This document shows positions 55,644 through 64,000 of a stretch of DNA of 64,000 nt, in pieces (positions within the stretch are counted from its first letter, which is position 1; every line of letters starts with the position of its first letter). The position numbers were made by a program, and so were the translations under genes. The notes beneath the pieces are model-generated. The model made no database searches. It had not been told where the DNA came from and worked only from the letters and a program-made list of their open reading frames with translations. The DNA comes from Lutibacter agarilyticus (GTDB lineage: Bacteria > Bacteroidota > Bacteroidia > Flavobacteriales > Flavobacteriaceae), in contig NZ_FZNT01000001.1 of the NCBI RefSeq assembly GCF_900188235.1, forward strand, positions 186,001 to 250,000, given 5' to 3'.

Positions 55644-56849
55644 ATGAATCATAATTTTAAAATGGTTGCCACCACAATGTTTGGTTTAGAAGAAGTTTTG
55701 GCAACCGAACTTAGAAATTTAGGAGCTCAAGATGTTGAAGTAGGGGTTCGTAACGTTTCTTTTTTAGGCGATAAAGGTTTTATGTACAAAGCAAATATTG
55801 CTTTGCGTACAGCCATTAGAATATTAAAACCTATCAAACGTTTTAAAGTTTTTGATGAAGACGATTTGTACAAGAAATTAATGCAAATGGAGTGGGAGCG
55901 CGAAATGACCGTTGATTCTACTTTTGCTATTGGAGCAGTTGTAAATTCAAAACATTTTACAACCAACTCGCATTATATTTCGCTAAAATCCAAAGATGCA
56001 ATTGCCGATTATTTTCGTCATAAATACCATAAAAGACCCAATGTAGATGTGCATCATCCTGATGTGAAAATTCACGTACATATTTTAAACGATTTGTGTA
56101 CGGTTTCTTTAGACAGTTCAGGGCAATCGTTGCATAAAAGAGGGTATAGAACGGCAACAAATATTGCACCAATTAATGAAGTTTTGGCGGCAGGATTGGT
56201 ATTGCTTTCTGGTTATACAGGTGATTGTAATTTTATTGATCCTATGTGTGGTTCGGGAACCATATTAATTGAAGCGGCTATGATTGCTAATAATATTCCG
56301 GCAAATATCAATAGAAAAGAATTTGGTTTTGAACTTTGGAAGGATTTTGATGAAGATTTATTCTTTAAAATTCAAGAGGTGTTGTTGAAGAAAATCCGTA
56401 ATTGTCATTTTAAAATTATGGGATTTGATAAGGCACCTTCTGCCATTCAAAAAGCAAATGATAATATTAAAAATGCAAATTTAACCGAATTTATAGGTGT
56501 GCACCATGTAAATTTCTTTAATTCAATGAAAGAAGTTTTTGGAGCAACTACTATTTTGTTCAATCCACCTTATGGTGAGCGTTTAAACATTGATGTAAAA
56601 GAATTTTATAAAAGTATTGGGGACACTTTAAAGCAGGGATATCCCGATTCTACGGTTTGGTTTATAACATCAGATTTAGAAGCTCTAAAGCATGTAGGCC
56701 TAAAAACTTCAAAAAGAATTCCTATCAAAAATGCCGATTTAGATTGTCGTTTTGTACGTTATGATATGTATGCAGGTAGTAGAAAGGCTTCAAAAAATAA
56801 GCCAAAACAGATAGAAAATACAGAAGAAACTACTGAAAGTGAATCTTAA
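55644..56849 (+). CDS. THUMP-domain rRNA/tRNA methyltransferase (RlmL-like)
   Basis: 401 residues. The THUMP domain covers about 5-160 (TMFGLEEVLATELRNLG, VHIHVLNDLCTVSLDSSG near its end). The Rossmann methylase follows with motif I NFIDPMCGSGTILIEAA and catalytic NPPYGERL (N-P-P-Y), as in N2-guanine methyltransferases of the RlmL/RlmK type. Expected to make m2G2445 in 23S rRNA. E. coli RlmL has an extra C-terminal domain that is absent here. Ends at a terminator. Confidence 0.88.
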   Translation: MNHNFKMVATTMFGLEEVLATELRNLGAQDVEVGVRNVSFLGDKGFMYKANIALRTAIRILKPIKRFKVFDEDDLYKKLMQMEWEREMTVDSTFAIGAVVNSKHFTTNSHYISLKSKDAIADYFRHKYHKRPNVDVHHPDVKIHVHILNDLCTVSLDSSGQSLHKRGYRTATNIAPINEVLAAGLVLLSGYTGDCNFIDPMCGSGTILIEAAMIANNIPANINRKEFGFELWKDFDEDLFFKIQEVLLKKIRNCHFKIMGFDKAPSAIQKANDNIKNANLTEFIGVHHVNFFNSMKEVFGATTILFNPPYGERLNIDVKEFYKSIGDTLKQGYPDSTVWFITSDLEALKHVGLKTSKRIPIKNADLDCRFVRYDMYAGSRKASKNKPKQIENTEETTESES

Positions 56850-56868
56850 AAGTAAGTTTATACCATAA

Positions 56869-56916
56869 AAAAAAACTGTTTAAAGAGTCTTATAACTTTT
56901 TAAACAGCTTTTTTAT
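56869..56916. terminator. Bidirectional terminator
   Basis: AACTGTTTAAA and TTTAAACAGC-TT arms form a stem of about 10 bp with a bulge and long A/T tails, between the convergent methyltransferase and the low-complexity gene. Confidence 0.7.
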
Positions 56917-56926
56917 TTAGTACTAT

Positions 56927-58018
56927 TTATAACGTTCTTCTTGATGTTGAAGCTACCGTTCTTTTATTATTTTTGGTTGAAACAGGTTTTCTAGTATATT
57001 CTTTTTTTGATCTAGCATTTACAGTACTTTCTTTTTTGTTTGAAGTGCTGCCTTTTCTATTTTGCATATTAGCTGAAGAACTTCTAGTTTCAGCATATTT
57101 TTTATTTACAGCAGTTGTTTTTCTCTTGTCGAAATTACGGTTAGAACCACTTCTTGTTGAAGTTGAGCGTTCAGTATTTCTGTGTTGAATATTTGCTGTT
57201 TTTCTATTGTTGTTTGTTGTGGCTCTATTGTAATTTCCACGTTCATTTTTAAATAAATCAGTAGCTTTTACCTGGTTTCTACTGTTGTTTGTAACATTGT
57301 TTTCTTTTCGTTTTGGAACTGAATTTGTTGCAAAACGTTGTCTGTTTTCGTGGCTTTTATAATTGTTGTATTTGCTGTTATTTCCACGTTTTTTATAGTT
57401 GTTATTTTTAATGTAATACTTGTTTTTAGAGTGCTCTCTATGATAAGCATACCGTTGAGCTTTGTAATGATTACGGTAGGGTTTGTAGCTTACAACTCTA
57501 TAATCGTAACAAGGTCTTGTAAAATAATTATGGTAAGGATGATAAGCGTAATTTCTATTATAGCGATTCACATAACCTCTGTAATAAGCATAATTTCCAT
57601 AGTTGTTATAGTAAATATGCATACCGCCTAAACGTACCAACCTACCGTTTGTATAATTGATGTTTATTGATCCAACTTGTGAAATTCGTCCGTAATAATC
57701 GTAATATACAGGGGTGTTTTCTATTTGAATTACTGCTCCAAAACGATCGTATTGTACATAAGCATCGTAATTATACCCAGCGTTAAAACTAATGTTAACA
57801 CCATTGTTATAATAGTTGGCGTTAAAATTATTGCGATGATTCAAATAAAAATCAAATTCACCATTTTGAAAAACAGAAAATGTAATACCGCTTTCTACAA
57901 AAGTAAAAGCATTTCCTAGTCTGTTGTTATAATTATTTGTTGTGGCGTTATTAGAAGCATATGAATTACCAAAGCCAAGTAATAAAAGTGTTACGAATGT
58001 AAGTAGTGATTTTTTCAT
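56927..58018 (-). CDS. Secreted Asn/Tyr-rich low-complexity protein
   Basis: 363 residues with a signal peptide ending near 21 (SYASNN). About 30-110 carry an Ig-like-looking stretch (FSVFQNGEFDFYLN, GVNISFNAGYNYDAYVQYD). Then a Tyr/Asn/His-rich block (YYRGYVNRYNRNYAYHP). The C-terminal half is very basic and rich in Asn, Ser, Thr, Arg and Lys, with no fold expected. Similar proteins occur in marine flavobacteria without known role. The block is longer than average for simple-sequence regions, and its basic tail may bind polyanions such as the algal sulfated glycan or DNA. Confidence 0.7.
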   Translation of the reverse strand: MKKSLLTFVTLLLLGFGNSYASNNATTNNYNNRLGNAFTFVESGITFSVFQNGEFDFYLNHRNNFNANYYNNGVNISFNAGYNYDAYVQYDRFGAVIQIENTPVYYDYYGRISQVGSININYTNGRLVRLGGMHIYYNNYGNYAYYRGYVNRYNRNYAYHPYHNYFTRPCYDYRVVSYKPYRNHYKAQRYAYHREHSKNKYYIKNNNYKKRGNNSKYNNYKSHENRQRFATNSVPKRKENNVTNNSRNQVKATDLFKNERGNYNRATTNNNRKTANIQHRNTERSTSTRSGSNRNFDKRKTTAVNKKYAETRSSSANMQNRKGSTSNKKESTVNARSKKEYTRKPVSTKNNKRTVASTSRRTL

Positions 58019-58191
58019 AATTAAATAGTTTTAAAGGGTTCGTATTAAAAAGTTGTGGTTAGCTTTTGTGCTTCATATAAAACAAACAACGTGCCAAAAT
58101 TAATAATAAGAAGCAATCAACTGTTAATCAGTATTGTATAAAGTTTTTTGTTTATTTGTTTAATTTAATATGAATACAATATTCAAATAAG

Positions 58192-58199
58192 TATTTTTG
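58192..58199 (+). promoter_or_regulatory. -7 element of priA
   Basis: TATTTTTG fits TAnnTTTG. It lies 33 bases before the proposed priA start and overlaps the alternative TTG start at 58197, which argues against that TTG. Confidence 0.45.
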
Positions 58200-58232
58200 T
58201 ACATATTAATAATTGTAACAATTTTTAACGCT

Positions 58233-60674
58233 ATTCATTATATAAACGTCATATTGCCCATTCCTTTGCAAAAGGAATTCACCTATAAAATTACAGCTGC
58301 TGAAGCCGATTTTTTACAAAAAGGAATGCGTGTAGCTGTTGAATTTGGAAAATCTAAGGTGTACACTGCATTGGTACATGAAATTCATGAAATTGCACCT
58401 GAAGGGTATGAAGCAAAAGAGATTCATCAAATTTTAGATGAAACACCTATTGTGAATGAACTGCAACTACAACACTGGGCGTGGATAGCAAAATATTATA
58501 TGTGCTCTTTAGGCGATGTGTTTAGAGCCGCGTTGCCTTCGGCTTTTTTATTAGAAAGTGAAACAGAAATATCTTTAATTTCCGATTTCAAAGGTGAAAA
58601 TGAATTAAGCGATAATGAATTTTTAATTGTTGAAGCATTGCAACACCAAGCACGTTTATCTATTCATCAAATTATGGAGATAGTTGGAAAGAAAAACGTT
58701 TTTCCAATTATTAAAGAATTATTAAATAAAGAAGTTATTAGTATAAAAGAACAAATTTATGAGCAATACAAGCCTAAATTGGTTAAATATATTCAATTAA
58801 CTTCAACTTGGAATACGCCCGAAAAATTACCTGAATTATTAGAATTGGTAAACAGGGCAAAAAAGCAACGCGAAGCGGTACTTACTTATTTTCAACTACA
58901 AGCATCAAAAAAGCCCATTAAAGTAACGCAATTACAAGAAGCTTCAAATACTTCTGCGGCAGTTATAAAATCGTTGGTTGATAAAGATATTTTTGAATAT
59001 TATTTTATTCAAAAAGACCGAATTGAATTCAACGGGAAAACTTCAGAAATAAAAACATTAAGCGAGCATCAACAAATTGCCTATAATGAAATAACAACCT
59101 CTTTTGAAACCAAATCAACAGTGTTGTTAAAAGGAGTTACCAGTAGTGGTAAAACCGAAATTTATGTAAAATTGATAAAAGAGTTGTTAGAAAGTGGTAA
59201 ACAGGTATTGTATTTATTGCCTGAAATTGCACTTACTACACAGTTAATAGAGCGTTTACAGCATTATTTTGGAGCATATTTATCGGTTTTTCATTCAAAA
59301 TATTCAATGAATGAACGTGTTGAAGTTTGGAACAATGTGTTGCAAAACAAACAAAAAGCACAACTAATTATTGGAGCGCGTTCTTCGTTATTTTTACCTT
59401 TTTCAAACTTATCGTTTGTAATTGTTGATGAAGAACATGAGCCTTCATTTAAACAATACGATCCTGCTCCAAGGTATCATGCAAGAGATGCCGCCATTGT
59501 TTTAGCCAACTTACACAAAGCAAAAGTTTTGTTAGGTTCGGCAACACCAAGTATAGAATCCTTTTACAATGCGCAACAAGGAAAATATGGTTTTGTAGAG
59601 TTAAATAGGCGTTTTGGAAATGTTTTATTGCCCGAAATTGAATTGGTTGATATTAAAGAAAAGCATCGAAAGAAAAGAATGAAAGGTCATTTTTCTGATC
59701 GTTTGTTAATTATGATTCAGGAAGCTTTAGATGAAAAAGAACAAGTTATTTTGTTTCAAAATCGACGTGGTTTTGCACCTGTTGTTGAATGTGAAACTTG
59801 TGGAGTTTCACCGCAATGTCCGCAATGTGATGTAAGTTTAACGTTTCATAGTTACAGAAAAGAATTACGTTGCCATTATTGTGGATACCGACAGGCAATG
59901 CCGCATAATTGTGGTGCTTGTGGAAGCAATAAATTGAATACCAAAGGTTTTGGAACTGAGCAAATTGAAATGGAGTTGCAAGAGCTTTTTCCTGATCATA
60001 AAATTGGTAGAATGGATTTAGATACCACGCGTGGTAAATATGGCTATCAAAAAATAATTGGTCAGTTTCAAGCCCAAGAAATTGATATTTTAGTGGGTAC
60101 GCAAATGCTTTCAAAAGGATTGGATTTTGCAAATGTTTCTTTGGTTGGTATTTTAAATGCCGACAATATGTTGAATTTCCCAGATTTTAGAGCACACGAA
60201 AGAAGCTACCAATTAATGGTACAAGTTTCAGGTAGGGCTGGTCGCGATAAAAAACGAGGAAAAGTAGCCATTCAAACCTTTAATCCGTACCATCAAATTT
60301 TGCAACAGGTTTCTACCAATAGCTATGATGTTATGTACAAAGAGCAGTTGGAAGAACGTTGGCAATACCATTACCCACCTTTTTACAGGTTGATAAAAAT
60401 AACCTTCAGACATAAAGATTTTAATAGGGTAGAAGAAGGTGCCAATTGGTTTGGGAAATCATTGACAAGCATGTTTAAAGACAATGTTTTAGGGCCTACA
60501 ACACCAGCAGTTTCTAAAATACGAAACTACTATATTCGACATATTATTATAAAGATACCTCAAAAGCAACATTTAGCAGCTACTAAAAAAAATATTATTC
60601 GTGTTAAAAATGCATTTCAATCGGTAAAAGAATTTCGACCAATAAGATTGAATATTGATGTTGATAATTATTGA
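58233..60674 (+). CDS. priA: Primosomal replication restart helicase PriA
   Basis: About 813 residues. No ATG fits the N terminus. Conserved PriA homology starts HYINVILPIPLQKEFTY, and the codon at the family's Met position is ATT at 58233; TTG at 58197 is an upstream alternative but lies in the -7 element. Motifs: Walker A TSSGKTE, DEEHEPSFKQYD, GSATPS, the zinc cysteines CETCGVSPQCPQC and CHYCGYRQ..CGACGS, and VSGRAGRDKKRG. It restarts stalled forks after loading at D-loops. It is followed by the rpsF operon after about 165 bases. Confidence 0.93.
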   Translation: MHYINVILPIPLQKEFTYKITAAEADFLQKGMRVAVEFGKSKVYTALVHEIHEIAPEGYEAKEIHQILDETPIVNELQLQHWAWIAKYYMCSLGDVFRAALPSAFLLESETEISLISDFKGENELSDNEFLIVEALQHQARLSIHQIMEIVGKKNVFPIIKELLNKEVISIKEQIYEQYKPKLVKYIQLTSTWNTPEKLPELLELVNRAKKQREAVLTYFQLQASKKPIKVTQLQEASNTSAAVIKSLVDKDIFEYYFIQKDRIEFNGKTSEIKTLSEHQQIAYNEITTSFETKSTVLLKGVTSSGKTEIYVKLIKELLESGKQVLYLLPEIALTTQLIERLQHYFGAYLSVFHSKYSMNERVEVWNNVLQNKQKAQLIIGARSSLFLPFSNLSFVIVDEEHEPSFKQYDPAPRYHARDAAIVLANLHKAKVLLGSATPSIESFYNAQQGKYGFVELNRRFGNVLLPEIELVDIKEKHRKKRMKGHFSDRLLIMIQEALDEKEQVILFQNRRGFAPVVECETCGVSPQCPQCDVSLTFHSYRKELRCHYCGYRQAMPHNCGACGSNKLNTKGFGTEQIEMELQELFPDHKIGRMDLDTTRGKYGYQKIIGQFQAQEIDILVGTQMLSKGLDFANVSLVGILNADNMLNFPDFRAHERSYQLMVQVSGRAGRDKKRGKVAIQTFNPYHQILQQVSTNSYDVMYKEQLEERWQYHYPPFYRLIKITFRHKDFNRVEEGANWFGKSLTSMFKDNVLGPTTPAVSKIRNYYIRHIIIKIPQKQHLAATKKNIIRVKNAFQSVKEFRPIRLNIDVDNY

Positions 60675-60713
60675 TACTACAGGATTTCAAATTTAAATAA
60701 AGGTTATGAATTA

Positions 60714-60741
60714 TGGGAACTCATTTAAATTCACATTCCCA
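60714..60741. promoter_or_regulatory. Dyad upstream of rpsF
   Basis: TGGGAA at 60714-60719 and TTCCCA at 60736-60741 flank a central ATTTAAAT palindrome (60723-60730). It may be an operator or a priA 3' structure. It lies outside the predicted rpsF leader. Confidence 0.35.
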
Positions 60742-60777
60742 ATCGTAAATAAATATTATTTATTTTTGAATAAAGGC

Positions 60778-60807
60778 TTGTCTTCTTGATATTAAATTGT
60801 ACTTTTG
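60778..60807 (+). promoter_or_regulatory. Promoter of the rpsF-rpsR-rplI operon
   Basis: TTG at 60778-60780, 19-base spacer, TACTTTTG at 60800-60807. A start near 60814 leaves about 26 bases before the rpsF ATG, too short for an S6:S18-binding leader. Confidence 0.6.
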
Positions 60808-60839
60808 CAGCCTTAAAAGTAAATTTAAAAAAGAAAATT

Positions 60840-61181
60840 ATGAATCATTACGAAACTGTTTTCATTTTGAATCCCGTTTTATCTGATACTCAGATAAAGG
60901 AGACAGTAAAGAAGTTCGAAGACTATCTTGTTTCCAAAGGTGCCGAAATGATCTCAAAAGAAGATTGGGGGCTAAAAAAATTAGCTTATACAATTCAAAA
61001 CAAAAAAAGTGGATTTTACCACTTATTTGAGTACAAAGTAGATGGACAAGCAATTACTCCATTCGAATTAGAGTTCAGAAGAGATGATAGCGTTATGCGT
61101 TATTTAACTGTAGGTTTAGATAAACATGCTGCTGCTTGGGCTGAAAAGAGAAGAGTAAGAAATAACGCATCTAAAAAATAA
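60840..61181 (+). CDS. rpsF: 30S ribosomal protein S6
   Basis: 113 residues from the ATG at 60840 ([12 protein letters not shown], the usual S6 start); an in-frame ATG at 60786 would precede the predicted transcript start. Conserved segments: [41 protein letters not shown] and [17 protein letters not shown]. It binds 16S rRNA with S18 in the platform of the 30S subunit. Start of the S6-S18-L9 operon, with a 5-base gap to rpsR. Confidence 0.97.
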   Translation: MNHYETVFILNPVLSDTQIKETVKKFEDYLVSKGAEMISKEDWGLKKLAYTIQNKKSGFYHLFEYKVDGQAITPFELEFRRDDSVMRYLTVGLDKHAAAWAEKRRVRNNASKK

Positions 61182-61186
61182 AAGTT

Positions 61187-61480
61187 ATGTCTATAGAACA
61201 ACAAGCAAAAGGAGGAAAACAAGGTGATGTTCGTTACCTAACTCCATTAGATATTGACACTAAACAAGTAAAAAAATACTGTCGTTTTAAAAAGAACGGT
61301 ATCAAATATATTGATTATAAAGATGCTGATTTCTTATTATACTTAGTAAATGAGCAAGGTAAAATTTTACCTCGTCGTTTAACTGGTACATCATTAAAAT
61401 TTCAACGTAAAGTTTCTGTAGCTATTAAAAGAGCGCGTCACTTAGCTTTAATGCCATACGTTGGTGATATGTTAAAATAA
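61187..61480 (+). CDS. rpsR: 30S ribosomal protein S18
   Basis: 97 residues. Typical S18 core: [34 protein letters not shown], then [35 protein letters not shown]. The N terminus is a little longer than in E. coli, as in other Bacteroidetes. It partners S6 in the 30S platform. Only 14 bases to rplI. Confidence 0.97.
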   Translation: MSIEQQAKGGKQGDVRYLTPLDIDTKQVKKYCRFKKNGIKYIDYKDADFLLYLVNEQGKILPRRLTGTSLKFQRKVSVAIKRARHLALMPYVGDMLK

Positions 61481-61494
61481 AACTGAAAGGAATC

Positions 61495-61947
61495 ATGGAA
61501 ATTATATTAAAACAAGACGTTGAAAACTTAGGTTTTATAGATGATGTAGTAACTGTAAAAAATGGTTACGGACGTAACTACTTAATTCCTCACGGATTTG
61601 CAGTATTAGCAACTAGTTCAGCAAAAAAAGTATTAGCAGAAACTTTAAAGCAAAGAGCTTTTAAAGAAGAAAAACTAATAAAAGATGCTACAAAAATTGC
61701 AGATGCAATTAAAGAATTAGAAATCAAAATCACAGCTAAAACAGGTGACGGTACTAAATTATTTGGATCAGTAAATAATGGTAATGTAGCTGAAGCTTTA
61801 GCTAAAGCAGGTCAAGAGGTTGATAAAAAATTCATTAAAGTTGAAGGTGGAAACATTAAGAGACTTGGTAAATACAACGCAACAGTTCGTTTACACAGAG
61901 CTGTAATTGTTGAATTACCTATTGAAATTATAAGTGAAGCTAACTAA
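61495..61947 (+). CDS. rplI: 50S ribosomal protein L9
   Basis: 150 residues. The N-terminal domain (MEIILKQDVENLGFIDDVVTVKNGYGRNYLIPHGFA) is the L9 signature. A long linker helix rich in Lys/Glu/Ala and the C-terminal domain (GDGTKLFGSVNNGNVAEALA) follow. It binds 23S rRNA near the L1 stalk. Last gene of the S6-S18-L9 operon; a terminator follows at 61971-62003. Confidence 0.97.
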   Translation: MEIILKQDVENLGFIDDVVTVKNGYGRNYLIPHGFAVLATSSAKKVLAETLKQRAFKEEKLIKDATKIADAIKELEIKITAKTGDGTKLFGSVNNGNVAEALAKAGQEVDKKFIKVEGGNIKRLGKYNATVRLHRAVIVELPIEIISEAN

Positions 61948-61970
61948 TTAATTAGTTGCTTAACAATATT

Positions 61971-62003
61971 AAAGAGACTCACTTTTATAGTGGGTCTTTT
62001 TTT
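61971..62003 (+). terminator. Terminator after rplI
   Basis: Stem of about 9 bp with two G-U pairs (61974-61982 with 61990-61998), 7-base loop and a run of seven T. Ends the ribosomal operon. Confidence 0.75.
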
Positions 62004-62155
62004 ATGTTTATTATTCTTTGGATTATGTAACTAAAATATTGTTTAAGGTAGTTTATCGTTATTTTAAAAGTTTAATTTGGATTGCGTTATTCTTTCTAAA
62101 CACAGAAAATATAGTATATTTGAACCGCTCTTTTGAGCAATTTTTATGATTATTT

Positions 62156-62626
62156 ATGAAATACAGACAACTTACTAAAGAACAGTTTTTAGAATTACAC
62201 AAAGAATTTGCTGAATTTTTAGCGACACAACAAATTGATGTGAAGGAATGGGAAACCATTAAAACAGAGAAACCAAAAATGGCTGATGATGAGTTGAATA
62301 TATTTAGTGATATTGTTTGGGAAGATGTGTTAAATAAAACCGAATATATTGAGCATATTTCAGCAAATCATATCAACTTGTTTAAATGCAATTCTAAAGA
62401 AATTATTCGGATTTATATTCGATTAAATGATGTTTCAAAGAGTTTTTTAAATGAAGAAGATTTTAATTGGTTTATGCAAAATCCGTTAAGTGACTCAATT
62501 GAATACTTTAAAGCTGTTAAAAAATATCAAAAAGAAAGAAATACGGAGCTTTTTGTATTGATTGAAATGGGTGGTCAAATTACAAAAGGAAGTTTGTTTA
62601 TTTCAACAAGTCAATTAATTCAGTAA
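62156..62626 (+). CDS. Conserved cytoplasmic protein, DUF6495-like
   Basis: 156 residues, no signal. Starts KYRQLTKEQFLELHKEFAEFLATQ, then a helical acidic core (DDELNIFSDIVWEDVLNKTEYIEHIS) and a short hydrophobic end (ELFVLIEMGGQITKGSLF). It resembles the small Bacteroidetes DUF6495 family as far as I recall. Function unknown. A TATATTTG element at 62115-62122 and a GCTC-GAGC hairpin at 62127-62138 lie just upstream. Its 3' end overlaps the convergent sirtuin gene by 29 bases. Confidence 0.7.
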   Translation: MKYRQLTKEQFLELHKEFAEFLATQQIDVKEWETIKTEKPKMADDELNIFSDIVWEDVLNKTEYIEHISANHINLFKCNSKEIIRIYIRLNDVSKSFLNEEDFNWFMQNPLSDSIEYFKAVKKYQKERNTELFVLIEMGGQITKGSLFISTSQLIQ

Positions 62627-63290
62627 CCACTTTTGGCACACCTGTTGAAGCAACTTCATTAATAATTGTTAAGTTATTAAAGCTGTTTTTAGCAATAGAC
62701 GGTTTAGGATCTATAAAATAGATGGGCGTATTTTGCTGAATATAATTTACTAAATTGGCTGCAGGGTACACTTGCATTGATGTTCCTACAATAAGTAATA
62801 CATCGGCTTCAGATACAATTTCAATTGCAGTATCTAACATTGGTACTTCTTCTCCAAACCATACAATATGCGGTCTTAATTGAAAATTTTCAGCACAAAC
62901 GTCGCCAATATTTAAGTCTTTTTTCCAAGGGTAAATTAAATTCTTATTTTTGGTGCTTCTTACTTTTAATAATTCTCCGTGTAAATGGGTAATGTTTGCA
63001 TTTCCTGCACGTTCATGTAAATCATCAACATTTTGGGTAACAATATTTACTTCAAAGTGTTTTTCTAATTCAGCTAAGGCTAAATGACCTAAGTTAGGCT
63101 GCACATTAAATAATTGTGCACGTCTTTTATTGTAAAAGTCGAGTACTAAATTTTGGTCATTTTCCCATCCAATAGGTGAGGCTACTTCCATAACGTCATG
63201 ACCTTCCCATAAACCATTGGCATCTCTAAATGTTTTAATGCCGCTTTCAGCACTAATACCAGCTCCAGTAAGAACAACAATTTTCTTCAT
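62598..63290 (-). CDS. cobB: Sirtuin-type NAD-dependent protein deacylase
   Basis: 230 residues. Sirtuin motifs: GAGISAESGIKTFRDANGLW (NAD site), FYNKRRAQ with the Tyr/Arg pair (YxxR) typical of class III desuccinylase-type sirtuins, TQNVDDLHERAG, and the catalytic His in HLHGEL. The four zinc cysteines of the usual small domain are missing; only one Cys (VCAE) is seen in that region. Such zinc-less forms are known in some Bacteroidetes. Expected to remove succinyl or acetyl groups from lysine. Converges with the preceding gene and overlaps it by 29 bases. Confidence 0.92.
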   Translation of the reverse strand: MKKIVVLTGAGISAESGIKTFRDANGLWEGHDVMEVASPIGWENDQNLVLDFYNKRRAQLFNVQPNLGHLALAELEKHFEVNIVTQNVDDLHERAGNANITHLHGELLKVRSTKNKNLIYPWKKDLNIGDVCAENFQLRPHIVWFGEEVPMLDTAIEIVSEADVLLIVGTSMQVYPAANLVNYIQQNTPIYFIDPKPSIAKNSFNNLTIINEVASTGVPKVVTELIDLLK

Positions 63291-63334
63291 AATTCAAAAG
63301 TAAAATTTTATCTTTGAAAAAATAATATATTTTA

Positions 63335-64000
63335 ATGGTAGATCATAAATTTATTGAATATTTAGAAGATTTTGTAACAGATAAAAGAAAAAACTTATTT
63401 AAAAAAGTGTTAAATGATAGAACTCGTCATTTCACGGTAGCTATTGAAGATATTTTTCAGCCTCATAATTCTAGTGCAATTGTTAGAAGTTGTGATATAT
63501 TTGGAATACAAGATTTGCATGTAATTGAAAGTAAGTATGAGTTTTACGCTTCAAACCAAGTAGCAAAAGGTGCCCAAAAATGGATTGATTTTTCGTTATA
63601 CAATAAGCAAGATGCCAATAATACATTAGCGTGTATTGATGATTTAAAGAGCAAAGGCTACCAAATTATTGCAACTACACCACATAATGAATCGTGTTAT
63701 TTACAAGATTTTGATATCAGTAAAAAGTCGGCTTTCTTTTTTGGGGTTGAAAAACAAGGCTTATCTGAACACGTAATGAACAATGCCGACGGGTTTTTAA
63801 AAATACCAATGGTTGGTTTTACTGAAAGCTTGAATATATCGGTAGCAGTAGCTATTATTCTTCAAAGTTTAAACGATCGCTTAAAAAAATCGGATATTGA
63901 TTGGCAATTATCAGATTTAGAGAAAAGTGAAATTTATTTAAAGTGGTTGAAGAAAACTATTAAAAGCATCAAAAAAATTGAAGCACATTATCACGAGAAA
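63335..64000 (+). CDS. trmH: TrmH-type tRNA/rRNA 2'-O-methyltransferase, partial
   Basis: 222 codons in frame, then cut by the window end. SPOUT-type motifs are intact: motif 1 NSSAIVRSCDIFGIQDLHVIE, motif 2 FFFGVEKQGLSEHVMNNADG, motif 3 IPMVGFTESLNISVAVAI. The N terminus (VDHKFIEYLEDFVTDKRKNLFKKVLNDRTRHFTVAIEDI) fits tRNA (guanosine(18)-2'-O)-methyltransferase TrmH. Further residues after the window end cannot be seen. Confidence 0.85.
   Translation, partial: MVDHKFIEYLEDFVTDKRKNLFKKVLNDRTRHFTVAIEDIFQPHNSSAIVRSCDIFGIQDLHVIESKYEFYASNQVAKGAQKWIDFSLYNKQDANNTLACIDDLKSKGYQIIATTPHNESCYLQDFDISKKSAFFFGVEKQGLSEHVMNNADGFLKIPMVGFTESLNISVAVAIILQSLNDRLKKSDIDWQLSDLEKSEIYLKWLKKTIKSIKKIEAHYHEK

Noticed and set aside
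57338-57631. Antisense frames in the low-complexity gene
   Set aside because: Shadows of a biased composition (hydrophobic Val/Ile strings opposite Asn/Tyr codons).
60808-60839. S6:S18-binding mRNA leader
   Set aside because: The predicted rpsF leader is only about 26 bases, too short for the known motif.
1-64000. CRISPR array, tRNA or rRNA genes
   Set aside because: No regular spaced direct repeats and no tRNA-like cloverleaf or rRNA stretch seen by reading.

Overview
The window reads as the chromosome of a marine Flavobacteriaceae-type bacterium (Bacteroidota). DNA is AT-rich, promoters look like TTTG / TAnnTTTG, and lipoprotein signals, SusC/SusD proteins, type IX secretion (T9SS) C-terminal sorting domains and flavobacterial housekeeping genes are all present. 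No species can be named from sequence alone.

Positions 1-41,500 are a large polysaccharide utilization locus (PUL). A plus-strand operon (137-6288) encodes a GH28-like enzyme, a GH117 anhydro-galactosidase-like enzyme, an S1 sulfatase, a GH16 endo-enzyme and an unclassified secreted protein. A beta-helix T9SS cargo protein follows (6573-9161). A separate small minus-strand group (9215-11923) holds a Crp-like regulator, a secreted GlcG/HbpS-like protein and a beta-propeller/Dabb fusion. The main minus-strand block (12,050-41,481) splits at hairpin terminators into several transcripts: GH2-GH29-GH16-GH3-GH43-S1; a second beta-helix protein with an FN3 lipoprotein; GH3; GH29; a DUF5060/DUF4038-like hydrolase; S1 sulfatase; a T9SS carbohydrate-binding-like protein with a small secreted protein; and SusC-SusD-surface lipoprotein.

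The combination of GH117, two GH16, GH2, two GH29 (some GH29 are known exo-alpha-L-galactosidases acting on porphyran) and three FGly-type sulfatases fits a sulfated red-algal galactan of the agar/porphyran type, perhaps with xylose or other side groups (GH3, GH43). The substrate is an inference. In the model, outer-membrane and secreted GH16 cut the chain, SusCD with the surface lipoprotein import oligosaccharides, and sulfatases, GH29, GH117, GH2, GH3 and GH43 trim them. No HTCS, AraC, LacI or ECF/anti-sigma regulator is visible inside the PUL.

Positions 41,500-43,600 are a decayed boundary: a long non-coding region, a frameshifted and truncated pectate-lyase-like gene, a stub of an excisionase-type gene, a segment of different base composition, and an IS3-family transposase remnant.

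Positions 43,600-64,000 are housekeeping: a DUF4105 membrane protein, a PorV/PorQ-like protein, YheT-type hydrolase, pssA, glsA, lptB, a carboxymuconolactone decarboxylase-like protein, tatC, kdsD, recQ, a ZIP transporter, methyltransferases, a low-complexity secreted protein, priA, rpsF-rpsR-rplI, a small conserved protein, a sirtuin and a trmH-like gene cut by the window end. No tRNA, rRNA or CRISPR array was seen.
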